The notes: a model not told the origin generated them from the letters alone. A stretch of 64,000 nucleotides of DNA from Bradyrhizobium sp. in8p8 (GCF_000426845.1 NZ_AUGD01000003.1:372001-436000); one strand, 5' to 3'. Positions 20,193-34,338 are shown, counted from the first letter of the stretch. Program-made: numbers and translations.

Positions 20193-21230
20193 ATGCACGC
20201 GCCTTCTCCGATCCGCACCGTCCTGATCACCGGAATGGTTCACGATGACACCCGCAATCTGCTGGCGTCGAGATTCGATCTGATCTGCAACGACCGGCCT
20301 GAGCCATGGACCCGTCAGGAGATCAGCGCCCGGCTGCGATCGGCCGACGCCATGCTGGCCTTCATGACCGACACGATCGATGCCGAATTGCTCGATGCCG
20401 CGCCGAACCTGAGGATCGTGGCCGGCGCGCTGAAGGGATTCGATAATTTCGATGTCGAGGCCTGCACACGATGCGGCGTCTGGCTGGCGATCGTCCCCAA
20501 TCACCTGACCGCGCCGAGTGCGGAGCTTGCCGTCGGCCTCGCCATCGGTCTCGTCCGCAAAGTCGCCGCGGGCGACCGGCTGATCCGAACCGGACATTTC
20601 TCCGGCTGGCGGCCGATCTTGTACGGCGGCACGCTCACCGGCGCGACCATCGGAATCGTGGGCATGGGGCTGGTCGGCCGCGCAATAGCGCAGCGCTTGT
20701 CAGGATTTGATGCAACAATCCTCTACGCTGACGCGACGCCTCTGACGGTCACGGAAGAACGAAGGCTCGGCTGCACTTTTGCTCCGCTCGACGTCATGGT
20801 CAGTCGCTCCGACATCGTGATGCTTGCATTGCCTCTGACGCCGGCCACGCATCATCTGATCGATACGTCCCGTCTCGCCACCTTCAAGCGCGGCGCTTAT
20901 CTGGTGAATATTGCGCGCGGGTCTCTCGTTTGCGAGCGGGACGTCGCAGAGGCGCTGAAGACAGGCACGCTCGGAGGCTACGCGGCGGACGTCTTCGAGC
21001 TTGAGGACTGGGCGATCCCGGACCGGCCGCGCGAGATCGACCCCGCGCTGCTAGGGCTGACGGACCTCACTTTGTTCACGCCGCACCTTGGTTCGGCGGT
21101 AGCCGATGTGCGTCGCGCCATCGAGTTAGAGGCCGCGCTCAACATCATCGAACTCGCCGACGGCAGAACGCCGCGCGGCGCCATCAATCGTCCGGCGAGG
21201 CGAGAGTTCACGATGGTGGAGCCATGCTAA
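20193..21230 (+). CDS. ptxD: Phosphite dehydrogenase (NAD)
   Basis: PtxD oxidises phosphite to phosphate with NAD. The 345-residue protein matches Pseudomonas stutzeri PtxD as I recall it through long blocks (GALKGFDNFDVEACT, GGYAADVFELEDWA). Its active-site residues are all present: M58, K81, W139, Y144, R242, E271 and H298 (PtxD M53, K76, W134, Y139, R237, E266, H292). The Rossmann loop is GIVGMGLVG and D180 after the second strand suggests NAD preference. The ATG at 20193 is preferred to 20139. It overlaps ptxE by 7 bp and diverges from the transporter operon. Confidence 0.92.
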   Translation: MHAPSPIRTVLITGMVHDDTRNLLASRFDLICNDRPEPWTRQEISARLRSADAMLAFMTDTIDAELLDAAPNLRIVAGALKGFDNFDVEACTRCGVWLAIVPNHLTAPSAELAVGLAIGLVRKVAAGDRLIRTGHFSGWRPILYGGTLTGATIGIVGMGLVGRAIAQRLSGFDATILYADATPLTVTEERRLGCTFAPLDVMVSRSDIVMLALPLTPATHHLIDTSRLATFKRGAYLVNIARGSLVCERDVAEALKTGTLGGYAADVFELEDWAIPDRPREIDPALLGLTDLTLFTPHLGSAVADVRRAIELEAALNIIELADGRTPRGAINRPARREFTMVEPC

Positions 21231-22096
21231 ACCTTTCCCAGGTCCAATCGTTCCTTGCGGTCGTCGACGAGGGCAGCTTCCAGACCGCGGCAGAACGGCT
21301 CGACTATTCGCAGCCGACGATCTCGTTGCAGGTCCGCAAGCTTGAAGAATTCCTTGGCGTGCAGCTGATCGCACGCAACAAATCGCGCTCGATTCTAACC
21401 CGCGATGGCGAGATGTTCCTGCCGCATGCGCGGGCACTCGTCGCTTCAGCAGGCCGCGCACGCGATCGCCTGCGGCAACGGCGGTTCACCGTGGCCGCGA
21501 GCAGCAACATCGGCGTGTATCTGGCCCCGCGCCTGCTGACCGGATTCAACACGGTACACGCCGACGATGCCGAGATTGCACTGAAGATCGGCACCAATCG
21601 AGAGACCATCGATTCGCTGCTTAGCGGCGAGGCAGACGTGGCGTTGACTGAATGGTCGGAGCCGCACGGCAACGTGCGTTGGCACGCCTGGCGACGCGAG
21701 AAGCTCGTCGTTATTGTCAGTCCCGATCATCCGCTCGCGAGCGAACGTCGGGTGCCAAGGCAGAGACTGCTGGACTTTCCAATGCTGGGCGGAGAGACCG
21801 GTACCGGCACAGGTCGGATCATCCGCGACTTCCTCGGAAAGGACGTCGACCGACTGATGAAGGGGATGCAGCTCGGTAGCACCGCTGCCGTCAAGGAGGC
21901 CGTGAAGGCCAACCTCGGCATTTCGATCGTCCTCGCCTATTCCGTCTCCGAGGATGTCGCGTTCGGCTCGCTCGTCAGCATCGAGCTCGAGGATGCCGAA
22001 TTCTACAAGAGTCTGCAGGTAGGTCTACAGGCGGAAGTTCCCGGGACATCGCTCGCGCATGCCTTCGTCGCCTTCCTGTCGAGCCAGACGACATGA
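21224..22096 (+). CDS. ptxE: LysR-family regulator next to ptxD (PtxE-like)
   Basis: This 290-residue LysR protein has its HTH at residues about 18-42 (FQTAAERLDYSQPTISLQVRKLEEF) and a periplasmic-binding-protein-like effector domain. Its start overlaps the ptxD stop by 7 bp, so the two are translated together. The known ptxABCDE locus also ends in a LysR gene, ptxE. It probably senses phosphite, or the state of its metabolism, and acts at the palindrome before ptxD; that is inference. Confidence 0.85.
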   Translation: MLNLSQVQSFLAVVDEGSFQTAAERLDYSQPTISLQVRKLEEFLGVQLIARNKSRSILTRDGEMFLPHARALVASAGRARDRLRQRRFTVAASSNIGVYLAPRLLTGFNTVHADDAEIALKIGTNRETIDSLLSGEADVALTEWSEPHGNVRWHAWRREKLVVIVSPDHPLASERRVPRQRLLDFPMLGGETGTGTGRIIRDFLGKDVDRLMKGMQLGSTAAVKEAVKANLGISIVLAYSVSEDVAFGSLVSIELEDAEFYKSLQVGLQAEVPGTSLAHAFVAFLSSQTT

Positions 22097-22175
22097 TCAT
22101 TGTGTGCCCCATCCGGCGCCCTCGGCCGCCGAGGCCAGGTCGCACCCATGCGAAGGCGCTGCTCCTGCAATCCCC

Positions 22176-22319
22176 ATGGCGGCCGCCATCGAGCCTGTCA
22201 TCGACCATCTCAAGGCCGAGGACCGCATGGTCGCAAACTACCTCTGGTTCAAGCACGGCGATGCCGACAACGCCGAGCCTGCCAATCTCTTCGTCCGGCC
22301 GCTGCTCAATCCGAGCTGA
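22176..22319 (+). pseudogene. Remnant of an IS5-family transposase C-terminus
   Basis: The frame AAIEPVIDHLKAEDRMVANYL resembles the end of IS5/IS1106-type transposases (IEPVIGHLKAEHRMGRNYL). It is followed by GDADNAEPA, where GDxxNAVLAAAGYN is expected, and then diverges to a stop. Only about 48 codons remain and no terminal inverted repeats are visible. It sits between ptxE and the pnp terminator and suggests past insertion at the right edge of the ptx locus. Confidence 0.65.
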
Positions 22320-22350
22320 AAGCAGGAATCCTCACGGTCGACAAATGAAA

Positions 22351-22374
22351 AGGGCGGCCCCTCGGCCGCCCTTG
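22351..22374 (-). terminator. Rho-independent terminator of the nusA-pnp operon
   Basis: AAGGGCGGCC and its perfect complement GGCCGCCCTT enclose a 4-base loop. On the pnp strand the stem is followed by a T-rich TTCATTT, 21 bp past the pnp stop codon. Confidence 0.85.
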
Positions 22375-22394
22375 GTGTTCAGATGTTCCGAGAG

Positions 22395-24557
<2,163 letters not shown>

Positions 24558-24934
24558 AGAGGTCTTCTTTCATGGGTTCTCGAAAGAAGGGACGCTTCGA
24601 AAAACAAAAACCATGCGCAAGATTGCGGGACGCTGATCGGAGCGGATGATCAGCGTCCTGCGATCCTGCCATGGTTTTTGGATTTCGGATGGCGTCCATC
24701 CTTTCGGGTCATACGGGCGCCTTGCCCGTTGTGCCCAGCCGCCGGATTGCTGCTGGACTGTCAGTCGGCACGAACGCGAGCACCGAACCGCGGTGTTCGC
24801 TCTTCATGCCCGGATGCAGATCCGTCAACGGATCGCATCCGACGCGCACGCAGCTTCGATCAAAAAACCTTTAAGGAAGCGCTTTCGTTCGAAACCACAC
24901 GCGAAAACGCGCGCCAGTGGCGCGCGCATAAACA
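24558..24934. other. rpsO-pnp spacer (pnp leader), no gene
   Basis: The 377-base gap contains no supported coding sequence. It holds the long hairpin at 24606-24679. The rest probably carries the rpsO 3' end and a pnp promoter, which I could not place. Confidence 0.6.
24606..24679 (-). promoter_or_regulatory. Long hairpin in the pnp leader (possible RNase III site)
   Basis: The arms 24606-24638 and 24648-24679 pair over about 32 positions with a few mismatches around a 9-base loop. Both ends carry AAAAACCATG/CATGGTTTTT. In E. coli, PNPase autoregulation depends on RNase III cleaving a leader stem-loop at the same place between rpsO and pnp. A long near-perfect stem here suggests the same use. 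Confidence 0.7.
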
Positions 24935-25204
24935 TTAACGGCGAATATTGTGCTTTTCGAGCAGCGCCTTGTACCGCGCCTCGTCCTTCTTCTTGAGGTA
25001 GTCGAGGAGCGAGCGGCGGGTGGAGACCAGCTTCAAGAGCCCGCGACGCGAATGGTTGTCCTTCACGTGGGTCTTGAAATGATTGGTGAGGTTGTTGATG
25101 CGTTCCGAAAGGATCGCGACCTGAACCTCGGGCGAGCCGGTGTCGCCGGCCTTGGTGGCATTCGTCTTGATGACTTCCGCTTTGCGTTCTGCGGCAATCG
25201 ACAT
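24935..25204 (-). CDS. rpsO: 30S ribosomal protein S15
   Basis: The 89-residue protein ([18 protein letters not shown] ... [19 protein letters not shown]-type core) matches S15 in length and sequence, including [20 protein letters not shown] and the 16S-binding segment [19 protein letters not shown]. It binds the central domain of 16S rRNA. It starts 2 bp after the truB stop codon, so it is part of the nusA operon and is likely co-transcribed with pnp. Confidence 0.98.
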   Translation of the reverse strand: MSIAAERKAEVIKTNATKAGDTGSPEVQVAILSERINNLTNHFKTHVKDNHSRRGLLKLVSTRRSLLDYLKKKDEARYKALLEKHNIRR

Positions 25205-25206
25205 CG

Positions 25207-26325
25207 TCAGTTTCTCTCGTTGCGACCGGCACTGGCAGTCAGGCCGGTCAGGTTGAACACACGCTTGGGGATGATTTCGCCATTGCCAACTTCAGCAAGC
25301 GCCAAAAGACGGCCTGCCACCGTGACATAGACTGTGCCGCTACAAGTGGGCGCATCCCGTCCGCGCAACAAAACGGCCTGACCCCGATGGAGCCTTGCCG
25401 CATCAGCCCGAGTGACGGCCAGTGCCGGGATGTCGTCCAGCGCGGTCTCAACGGGCAAAAGCGCGTCGGCGAGGCTGCCCTCGCCGGACGCGGCTCTATC
25501 GCACAAAGCCTCCAACTGATCCAGCGGAATCATGTCGTTTTCGCCAAATGGGCCGACCAGGGTGCGCCGCAGCGCGCAAATATGGCCGAAAGTGCCGAGA
25601 ATTCGGCCCATGTCGCGGGCCAGCGCCCGCACATAGGTGCCCTTGCCGCATTCGGCCTCGAACACGGCACGGTCGTTATCCGGTTGATCCACAAGGGTTA
25701 AGTGGTGAATCTCGACCGGACGGGGGGCCAGTTCCACGACCTCGCCGTCGCGGGCAAGGTCATAGGCCCGCTCGCCCTGCACCTTGATTGCGGAATAGCG
25801 CGGCGGGATCTGCTCGATCACCCCGGTGAAGCGGGGCAGGAGGGCGAGAATCGCCTCCCGGGTCGGACGCTGGTCGGAGGTCGCGGTCACCCGGCCCTCG
25901 ATGTCGTCGGTATCGCGCTCCTCGCCCCAGCAGACGGTGAACTGGTAGCGCTTGCGGCCGTCCATGACGAAGGGAACGGTCTTGGTGGCTTCCCCGAGGG
26001 CGATCGGCAACCCGCCCGAGGCGAGCGGATCGAGCGTGCCGGCATGGCCGGCGCGCTTGGCGTTGAACAGGCGCTTGAGCACGGCAACGGCCTGCGTCGA
26101 CGTCATGCCGATCGGCTTGTCGAGCACGACCCAGCCATGGACGTCGCGGCGGTCGCGGCGAACCTGGTTGCCCTTCTGCTGCTTGGCGCGTGGATCGTTG
26201 TTGACGCGGCGCGGCTCCTGAGGCGGCCGCGCGTTGCTTCCCGAATCCGCGAAATCATTCGTCTGCACATCGCGCTGATCGGCCTCGTTGCTGTCGATCG
26301 TGCCGTGAGCGGGGTCCATCGTCAT
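25207..26325 (-). CDS. truB: tRNA pseudouridine(55) synthase
   Basis: TruB makes pseudouridine 55 in the T-loop of tRNAs. The catalytic Asp is in [14 protein letters not shown], and [17 protein letters not shown] marks the start of the family core. The 372-residue protein has an unusual polar, Arg/Asn/Gln-rich N-terminal extension of about 63 residues. Its ATG overlaps the rbfA stop by 4 bp, which supports that start. A C-terminal PUA-like part ends near the rpsO start. Confidence 0.95.
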   Translation of the reverse strand: MTMDPAHGTIDSNEADQRDVQTNDFADSGSNARPPQEPRRVNNDPRAKQQKGNQVRRDRRDVHGWVVLDKPIGMTSTQAVAVLKRLFNAKRAGHAGTLDPLASGGLPIALGEATKTVPFVMDGRKRYQFTVCWGEERDTDDIEGRVTATSDQRPTREAILALLPRFTGVIEQIPPRYSAIKVQGERAYDLARDGEVVELAPRPVEIHHLTLVDQPDNDRAVFEAECGKGTYVRALARDMGRILGTFGHICALRRTLVGPFGENDMIPLDQLEALCDRAASGEGSLADALLPVETALDDIPALAVTRADAARLHRGQAVLLRGRDAPTCSGTVYVTVAGRLLALAEVGNGEIIPKRVFNLTGLTASAGRNERN

Positions 26326-26756
26326 TGCTCTTCTTCCCGATCCGAAGCCGGATTCTGTTCCAGGTCCTTCTGCACCGCAGGTGTTCGCAAAAGCTTCTCG
26401 ATCCGTTCCGCTTCGTCGAATCGTTCGTCGACGCGGAAGCGAATGTCAGGTGCAAATTTCAGGTTAACGCGTCGCGCGACTTCGCCACGCAGGAACTTCT
26501 TGTTGCGCTCGAGCGCAGCGATCACGATCTCGGTGTCGCGGCCGCCGAGCGGCATCACGTAGACCGTCGCGAGCTTCAGGTCGGGCGACATCCGCACCTC
26601 CGGCACGGTGATGATGTGACCTTCGAGATCCGCATCATGCACGTTGCCTTGCGCCAGAATATCGGCCATCGCGTGGCGAACCTGCTCGCCCACGCGCAAC
26701 TGACGTTGCGAGCCTCCGCCGGCTGCGGAACTCTTCTTCTGATGATGGCGTGGCAT
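26322..26756 (-). CDS. rbfA: Ribosome-binding factor A
   Basis: RbfA helps mature 16S rRNA in the small subunit. The 144-residue KH-like protein contains [35 protein letters not shown] and [17 protein letters not shown]. The basic start ([17 protein letters not shown]) and acidic tail are common in alphaproteobacteria. It lies between infB and truB in the conserved operon order. Confidence 0.96.
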   Translation of the reverse strand: MPRHHQKKSSAAGGGSQRQLRVGEQVRHAMADILAQGNVHDADLEGHIITVPEVRMSPDLKLATVYVMPLGGRDTEIVIAALERNKKFLRGEVARRVNLKFAPDIRFRVDERFDEAERIEKLLRTPAVQKDLEQNPASDREEEQ

Positions 26757-26832
26757 TCTCGAAAATCACCTCGTCATGCCCGTGCCTGGAGCGCGGGCAT
26801 CGTCATTTGTCCTGTTGAAACGAAGAGGGGTG

Positions 26833-26856
26833 GATGGCCGGAATAATCCGGCCATC
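26833..26856. terminator. Perfect hairpin after infB
   Basis: GATGGCCGGA and TCCGGCCATC form a perfect 10-bp stem with loop ATAA, 54 bp past the infB stop. No T-run follows on the infB strand, so it may be an mRNA-stabilising or partial-termination structure rather than a full terminator. The arms share the ATGGCCGG core of family B repeats. Confidence 0.55.
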
Positions 26857-26910
26857 GCACTCCCGCAATTTCAGTTCAAAAAGGTCCGAACGCTTCGGTA
26901 AGATTTGGAC

Positions 26911-29595
26911 TTACAGGGAGCGCTGGATCGTCTCCACGCGATAACACTCGATCACGTCACCGGCACGCATGTCGTGATAGTTTTCGAAGGCCATGCCGCA
27001 TTCCTGACCGGACTGGACTTCCTTCACTTCGTCCTTGAAGCGCTTGAGCGTCGACAGCTTGCCTTCGTGCACCACAACGTTGTCGCGGATCAGGCGCACA
27101 TTGGCGCCGCGTTCCACAGTGCCGTCGGTGACGCGGCAGCCGGCGACCTTGCCGACCTTGGAGATGTTGAAGATCTCCAGGATCTCGGCATTGCCCAGCA
27201 TGGTTTCGCGCAAGGTCGGCGCGAGCAGGCCGCTCATCGCCTTCTTCACGTCGTCCACGAGGTCGTAGATGATGTTGTAGTAGCGGATCTCGATGCCGTT
27301 GCGCTTGGCGGCCGCAGCGGCCTCCTTGTTGGCACGGACCGAGAAGCCGATGATCGCGGCGTTGAAGCCTTCGGCCAGCGTCACGTCGGATTCCGAGATG
27401 CCGCCGACGCCGGCATGCAGAATACGGGCCGCCACTTCGTCGGTACCGAGCTTCTCCAGCGAGCCGAGGATCGCTTCCAGCGAGCCCTGCACGTCGGCCT
27501 TGACGATCAGCGGGAATTCCTTGCGGCCCGCCGTCTTCAATTGCGACATCATCTGCTCGAGCGAGCCGCGCATGCCCGAGATCGAGGCCGCCGCGTTCTC
27601 ACGCTTCTGGTGCGCACGGTAGCTGGTGACCTGACGGGCGCGGGCTTCGTTCTCGACCACCGCGAGACGATCGCCGGCCTCGGGCGGACCGTTGAAGCCG
27701 AGCACTTCGACCGGCACCGAGGGGCCGGCCTCCTGCACCGTCTCGCCCTGATCCGAGATCAGCGCGCGCACACGGCCCATTTCGGCGCCGGCGACGATGA
27801 TGTCTCCGACGCGAAGGGTGCCGCGCTGCACCAGCACGGTCGCGACCGGACCACGGCCGCGGTCGAGCTTGGCCTCGATCACGGTGCCTTCGGCCGGACG
27901 CTGCGAATTGGTCTTCAGGTCTAGGATTTCGGCCTGGAGGGCGATCATCTCGAGCAGCTTGTCGAGATTGGTCTTGTTCTTGGCGGATACCTCGACGTCG
28001 ACGACCTCGCCGCCGAAGGACTCCACCTGCACCTCATGCTGGAGCAGCTCGGTGCGCACGCGCTCGGGCTTGGCATCGGGCTTGTCGATCTTGTTGATGG
28101 CCACGATGATCGGCACCCGCGCCGCCTTGGCGTGGTTGATGGCCTCGACCGTCTGCGGCATCACGCCGTCATCCGCCGCGACCACGAGCACGACGATGTC
28201 GGTGACCTTGGCGCCGCGGGCGCGCATCGCGGTGAACGCGGCGTGGCCGGGCGTATCGATGAAGGTGATCTTCTTGCCGCTTTCGGGCGACACCACCTGG
28301 TAGGCGCCGATGTGCTGGGTGATGCCGCCGGCCTCGCCGGAGACGACATTGGCGTGGCGGAGCGCATCGAGCAGCGACGTCTTGCCGTGGTCGACGTGAC
28401 CCATCACGGTCACGACGGGCGAACGCGTCTCGGTGTCGGTGGAATCGTCAACGGTGTCGAACAGGCCTTCCTCGACGTCCGACGCGGCAACGCGCTTGAC
28501 GGTGTGGCCGAGCTCCTCGGCGATCAGCTGCGCGGTGTCGGCGTCGATCACGTCGGTGATCTTGTGCATCGCGCCCTGCTTCATCAGCATGCGGATGACG
28601 TCGACCGCGCGCTCGGACATGCGGTTGGCGAGTTCCTGGATGGTGATCGCTTCCGGGATCGTCACTTCGCGGATCAGCTTCTCCTTCGGCTCGTTCGAGG
28701 CGTGGCCCTTCAGGCGCTGCGTGCGGCGGCGGAACGACGCGATCGACCGCTCGCGGACCTCGTCGGCATTGAGCGCCGTGACGACCGTCAGGCGACCGCG
28801 CTCTTTCTGCGGGCCGGGCTTGTGGGTGGTCTTGGGGGCTGCCGCAGGACGCGCGGCGCCGCCGGGACCGCGACGGATCTGGCGCGGACCGTCGTCCTCG
28901 TCAGGGCCGGCCGCAATTGCGGGAGCGCGCCCTGCAGGGCCCGCCGGCCGCTGCGGGGTCGTTGTCGGACGTGCAGTGGTGGTCGCCGCAGGTCGCGCCG
29001 TGCTCGGCGCGGAACGCGGAGCGCTGGTCGCCGGAGCTGCCGTTGCCGGGCGCGCGACAGCAGGCTGCTCGCCTTCCCCAAAGCGCTTCTTGGCCTCGGT
29101 CTCGGCCTTCCGCTTGGCCTCGTCCTCATGGCGATGGCGCTCTTCCTCGGCCTTGCGACGGGCTTCGGCGGCCTCGCGCTCGGCACGTTCGGCGGCCTCG
29201 CGGACAGCGCGGCGCTGGGCCTCTTCCTCGGCCTGGCGGCGCTCCTCGACTTCACGCAGCTTGGCGTCCGCCAGCGCGCTGGCGCGGGCCGACCGCTCGT
29301 CCTCTGTGAGCGTGCGGAGCACCACGCCGGAACCGGCGTTGCGGGGCGGAGCAGCTTTCGGAGCGGGACGCGGCGCCGCAGCGGGAGCAGCCGGCGCGGG
29401 CTTCGCGACCTCGGCAGCCTGCGGCTCGGGAGTGCCGTCGATCCGGCGCTTGCCGCGCTTCTCGACCACGACCTGCTTGCTGCGGCCATGGCTGAAGCTT
29501 TGGCGCACAGTGCCCGTTTCGACGCGCGGCTTGAGCGATAGCGTCTTGCTCGGAACGCTCAGCTTCTTGTCGCCAGGGGTCTTGGTATCAACCAT
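26911..29595 (-). CDS. infB: Translation initiation factor IF-2
   Basis: IF-2 is the GTPase that brings initiator tRNA to the ribosome. The 894-residue protein has a long N-terminal region rich in Ala, Pro, Glu and Lys with a coiled-coil stretch ([21 protein letters not shown]). The IF2_N motif ([20 protein letters not shown]) and the GTPase domain follow. The GTPase motifs are G1 [12 protein letters not shown]3 DTPGHAAF and G4 NKID. The C-terminal C1/C2 domains end VETIQRSL. It lies 69 bp after ylxR in the operon. Confidence 0.98.
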   Translation of the reverse strand: MVDTKTPGDKKLSVPSKTLSLKPRVETGTVRQSFSHGRSKQVVVEKRGKRRIDGTPEPQAAEVAKPAPAAPAAAPRPAPKAAPPRNAGSGVVLRTLTEDERSARASALADAKLREVEERRQAEEEAQRRAVREAAERAEREAAEARRKAEEERHRHEDEAKRKAETEAKKRFGEGEQPAVARPATAAPATSAPRSAPSTARPAATTTARPTTTPQRPAGPAGRAPAIAAGPDEDDGPRQIRRGPGGAARPAAAPKTTHKPGPQKERGRLTVVTALNADEVRERSIASFRRRTQRLKGHASNEPKEKLIREVTIPEAITIQELANRMSERAVDVIRMLMKQGAMHKITDVIDADTAQLIAEELGHTVKRVAASDVEEGLFDTVDDSTDTETRSPVVTVMGHVDHGKTSLLDALRHANVVSGEAGGITQHIGAYQVVSPESGKKITFIDTPGHAAFTAMRARGAKVTDIVVLVVAADDGVMPQTVEAINHAKAARVPIIVAINKIDKPDAKPERVRTELLQHEVQVESFGGEVVDVEVSAKNKTNLDKLLEMIALQAEILDLKTNSQRPAEGTVIEAKLDRGRGPVATVLVQRGTLRVGDIIVAGAEMGRVRALISDQGETVQEAGPSVPVEVLGFNGPPEAGDRLAVVENEARARQVTSYRAHQKRENAAASISGMRGSLEQMMSQLKTAGRKEFPLIVKADVQGSLEAILGSLEKLGTDEVAARILHAGVGGISESDVTLAEGFNAAIIGFSVRANKEAAAAAKRNGIEIRYYNIIYDLVDDVKKAMSGLLAPTLRETMLGNAEILEIFNISKVGKVAGCRVTDGTVERGANVRLIRDNVVVHEGKLSTLKRFKDEVKEVQSGQECGMAFENYHDMRAGDVIECYRVETIQRSL

Positions 29596-29664
29596 TCAGC
29601 AGTCCTAATCCTGATTTGTCAGTGTTGTGCGTTGCCGCACCGTCCAATCGGGTCGTCGTGTCTC

Positions 29665-30348
29665 TCAGAAATCCTGGCCGGGCTTTTCGGCAGTCTTGTC
29701 ATCGTCCGCCATCCGGTATCGGACCAGCATCTGGCTACGTGACAGGAATGACTTGCTCGCCGGGCCCGCGAGCAGCGCAGCATGTATCACATTTGACCGG
29801 GTCAGTGCCAAATCCAATTCTATCGATTTCAGTACGGTGATGACGGGAATCTGCGGCTTGGCACCGCCATTTCCGGCATTTTGACGCGCCAGCATGTCCA
29901 ATTTGCGGATTCCGTCCGCGGCCCCGTCGCTGGCGTGGATCAGGACCTCGACCGTACCTTCCCGAAGGGCGCTCTCGACCTTGCCGAAACCGGTCAAGAC
30001 CTGACGCGCCTTGGCGGCGATCCCAAGCGCTTCCATCACGCTCCGAACCAAGAGCGCCTCGATATCGGTGGAAAGCGTCTGAGGGGGGCGCAGCTCGCGC
30101 TTGAAGGTCTTGCTAAATTGGTGACGCCGCACGGCTTCCGCAACCACCTGGCGCGAGGCGGTGAGCCACATGCCCCGTCCCGGCAGCTTGCGCTTGAGGT
30201 CGGGAACCACCTCGCCCTGCGGCGAGACGACGAAGCGGATCAGCTCGTCGATCGGCCGAACCTCCCGGCTGACCGCGCACATCCGCATGGTCGCGGACCT
30301 TTCGGTCCGCGGCCCATGGTCGAGTTCGCTGTCAGTGCTGGCGAGCAT
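29665..30348 (-). CDS. ylxR: YlxR (DUF448) and L7Ae-like RNA-binding protein
   Basis: The 227-residue protein has an N-terminal YlxR domain with the family motif RMCAVSREVRPIDELIRFV and LPGRGMWLTASRQVV. An L7Ae/YbxF-like domain follows (residues about 90-180), seen in FGKVESALREGTVEVLIHASDGAADG. The two-domain form is common in alphaproteobacteria as I recall. It probably binds RNA or RNase P components; its exact role is unsettled. It sits between nusA and infB. Confidence 0.9.
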   Translation of the reverse strand: MLASTDSELDHGPRTERSATMRMCAVSREVRPIDELIRFVVSPQGEVVPDLKRKLPGRGMWLTASRQVVAEAVRRHQFSKTFKRELRPPQTLSTDIEALLVRSVMEALGIAAKARQVLTGFGKVESALREGTVEVLIHASDGAADGIRKLDMLARQNAGNGGAKPQIPVITVLKSIELDLALTRSNVIHAALLAGPASKSFLSRSQMLVRYRMADDDKTAEKPGQDF

Positions 30349-30425
30349 CCGGGCGACATCCTCCTTGGCCTTCTAAATCGCGCGTTCTTTACGCAAAGCC
30401 GCTCTCCACGCGTGCCGAACGCGCG

Positions 30426-32033
<1,608 letters not shown>

Positions 32034-32035
32034 GG

Positions 32036-32815
<780 letters not shown>

Positions 32816-32900
32816 TTAAGGCTCGTTTACGTTTCAAGCCCGCTTCGGAACTCTCCCGACAGTGTCGGGCCGCATCTCTCGCCAAGCCGCTTCAGGTAAC

Positions 32901-32930
32901 AAAAAAGAGCGGGTCCTTGCGGGCCCACTC
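32901..32930 (-). terminator. Terminator-like hairpin in the rimP leader
   Basis: On the minus strand, GAGTGGGCCC, loop GCAA and GGACCCGCTC are followed by six Ts; the stem has one mismatch. It lies 110 bp before rimP and only about 30-60 bases after the predicted start of transcription. It may therefore attenuate the operon or end a small RNA. Confidence 0.7.
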
Positions 32931-32967
32931 TCACTACGCGGATCGTATGAGAAGATGAATTAGCGCT

Positions 32968-32996
32968 GATATAGCGCTTTCCGCACCCCCGGACAA
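32968..32996 (-). promoter_or_regulatory. Candidate sigma-70 promoter of the rimP-nusA operon
   Basis: On the minus strand, TTGTCC (32996-32991) and TATATC (32973-32968) are spaced 17 bp apart, close to the sigma-70 consensus. A start near 32960 would give a leader that runs through the hairpin at 32901-32930. Confidence 0.5.
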
Positions 32997-33026
32997 GGCC
33001 CATTGCAGCGGGAATGGGGCCTTTTT
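32995..33026 (+). terminator. Plus-strand hairpin with T-run
   Basis: AAGGCCCATT pairs with AATGGGGCCTT (one extra G), followed by TTTTT. No plus-strand gene lies upstream. It may stop antisense transcription or be a chance structure; it overlaps the -35 of the minus-strand promoter. Confidence 0.45.
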
Positions 33027-33142
33027 GCGCGGCCGCGGACCCCGCGCAACGCTTCCTTCATCAAGCAAGCCTAGATTTCTGGATTGTGGGGCGGCTTGAA
33101 CCAAGGCGCACCCGCGGCGTGCCCCGTTCGAGTTGCGTTTTC

Positions 33143-34225
33143 ATGACCGTTGCCACGTCGCTCATCCCAGGACTGGACGATATTGTCAGGCGCGGCGATC
33201 CGCGGCGACGCGGCGAGATCGCGCGCGCTGTCGCACAGTTGTTTCTCCAGGATGCGGAGAAGCTCCGCCCCGAATTGGTCGCCCTCTTCGACAATGTTCT
33301 GATCGATCTCGTTCCGCATGCCGAGCTGGCCTCGCGCGTCGATCTCGCCGAGCGCTTCTCACGCCTCAACAACGCGCCACCGCACCTCGTCAACCAGCTC
33401 GCGCGGGAAAACGAGATTTCCGTGGCGGGTCCCGTGCTGCGCCGCTCGCCTGTGCTCGACGATGCGGCCCTGGTCGAGATCGCGCGTTTGAAGGGCCAGG
33501 GCCATCTCCTGGCCATGACGGAACGTCCCGCCTTGTCGCCCGTCGTCACCGACGTGCTGGTCGAGCGCGGCGATCGCGACGTGGTGCGCCGTGCCGCAAG
33601 CAATGCCGGTGCCGCGTTCTCGCCAAGCAGCTATTCCGAGCTGATCAAGCGCGCCGCGCAGGACGGTGTGTTGACGCTCAAGATCGGCCAGCGCAACGAC
33701 CTTTCCGGCGAGCACCTGAAGCAGCTGCTCGACGGCACGCTCGACGTCATCCGCCGCCGCCTCTCCAGCGTGGTCAACCCCGCGCGCCAAGCCGAAATCA
33801 AGCGCGCGATGGCGGCGATCGAGGAGGCTGCCCGGCCGCCGGGACCGCGCCGTGATTACTCGGCAGCACAGCGCACCGTGCTGGCGCTGTACCGCGAAGG
33901 CCATCTTGGCGAGAGCGCGTTGCTTGGCTTCGCCAAGGCGAACAAATACGAGGAATCGATCGCCGCTCTCTCGGCCATGTCCGGCGTTCGCCTCTCGGTG
34001 CTCGACCGCCTGATCGCGGGCGATCGCTACGATCCGATCTTGATCTTGGGCCGCGTGCTGAATCTCGGCTGGCCCACGGTGCGCGCGCTGATCCGGCTCT
34101 GGTATGGCCCGCAACGCGCGCCCGCCGACGCCGACATCGAGACCGCGCGCGTGAACTTCACGCGACTGATGCCGACGACCGCCGAGCGCGTCGTGCATTT
34201 CTGGCGCAACCGGCAGACGATCTGA
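33143..34225 (+). CDS. DUF2336 domain protein
   Basis: The 360-residue protein from the ATG at 33143 is mostly helical with repeated motifs such as DLVPHAELASRVDLAERFSRL and GPVLRRSPVLDDAALVEIA. These are typical of DUF2336, a family widespread in alphaproteobacteria with HEAT-like repeats. No signal peptide or membrane segment is seen, so it is cytosolic. No function is known to me. It faces away from rimP and is convergent with trmB. Confidence 0.8.
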   Translation: MTVATSLIPGLDDIVRRGDPRRRGEIARAVAQLFLQDAEKLRPELVALFDNVLIDLVPHAELASRVDLAERFSRLNNAPPHLVNQLARENEISVAGPVLRRSPVLDDAALVEIARLKGQGHLLAMTERPALSPVVTDVLVERGDRDVVRRAASNAGAAFSPSSYSELIKRAAQDGVLTLKIGQRNDLSGEHLKQLLDGTLDVIRRRLSSVVNPARQAEIKRAMAAIEEAARPPGPRRDYSAAQRTVLALYREGHLGESALLGFAKANKYEESIAALSAMSGVRLSVLDRLIAGDRYDPILILGRVLNLGWPTVRALIRLWYGPQRAPADADIETARVNFTRLMPTTAERVVHFWRNRQTI

Positions 34226-34235
34226 ATCTCTCGCT

Positions 34236-34338
34236 TGTCGTTTCGGGGCGATCCGCAGCATCGAACCATGGTGCGCACTTGCGCACCTGAGAAGCTCGAG
34301 ATTCCGGTTCGCGCTTTCGCGCGTTCCGAACGACAATC
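34236..34338. repeat. Intergenic palindromic repeat, family C copy
   Basis: It lies between the converging ends of the DUF2336 gene and trmB. It contains GTTTCGGGGCGATCCGCAGC, GGTGCGCACTTGCGCACCTG and GAGATTCCGGTTCGCGC. The last two blocks pair internally and match the copies near 4395 and 42749. Confidence 0.6.

Noticed and set aside
28036-29541. 501-codon open frame antisense to infB
   Set aside because: It is an antisense shadow of the Ala/Arg-rich N-terminal part of IF-2.
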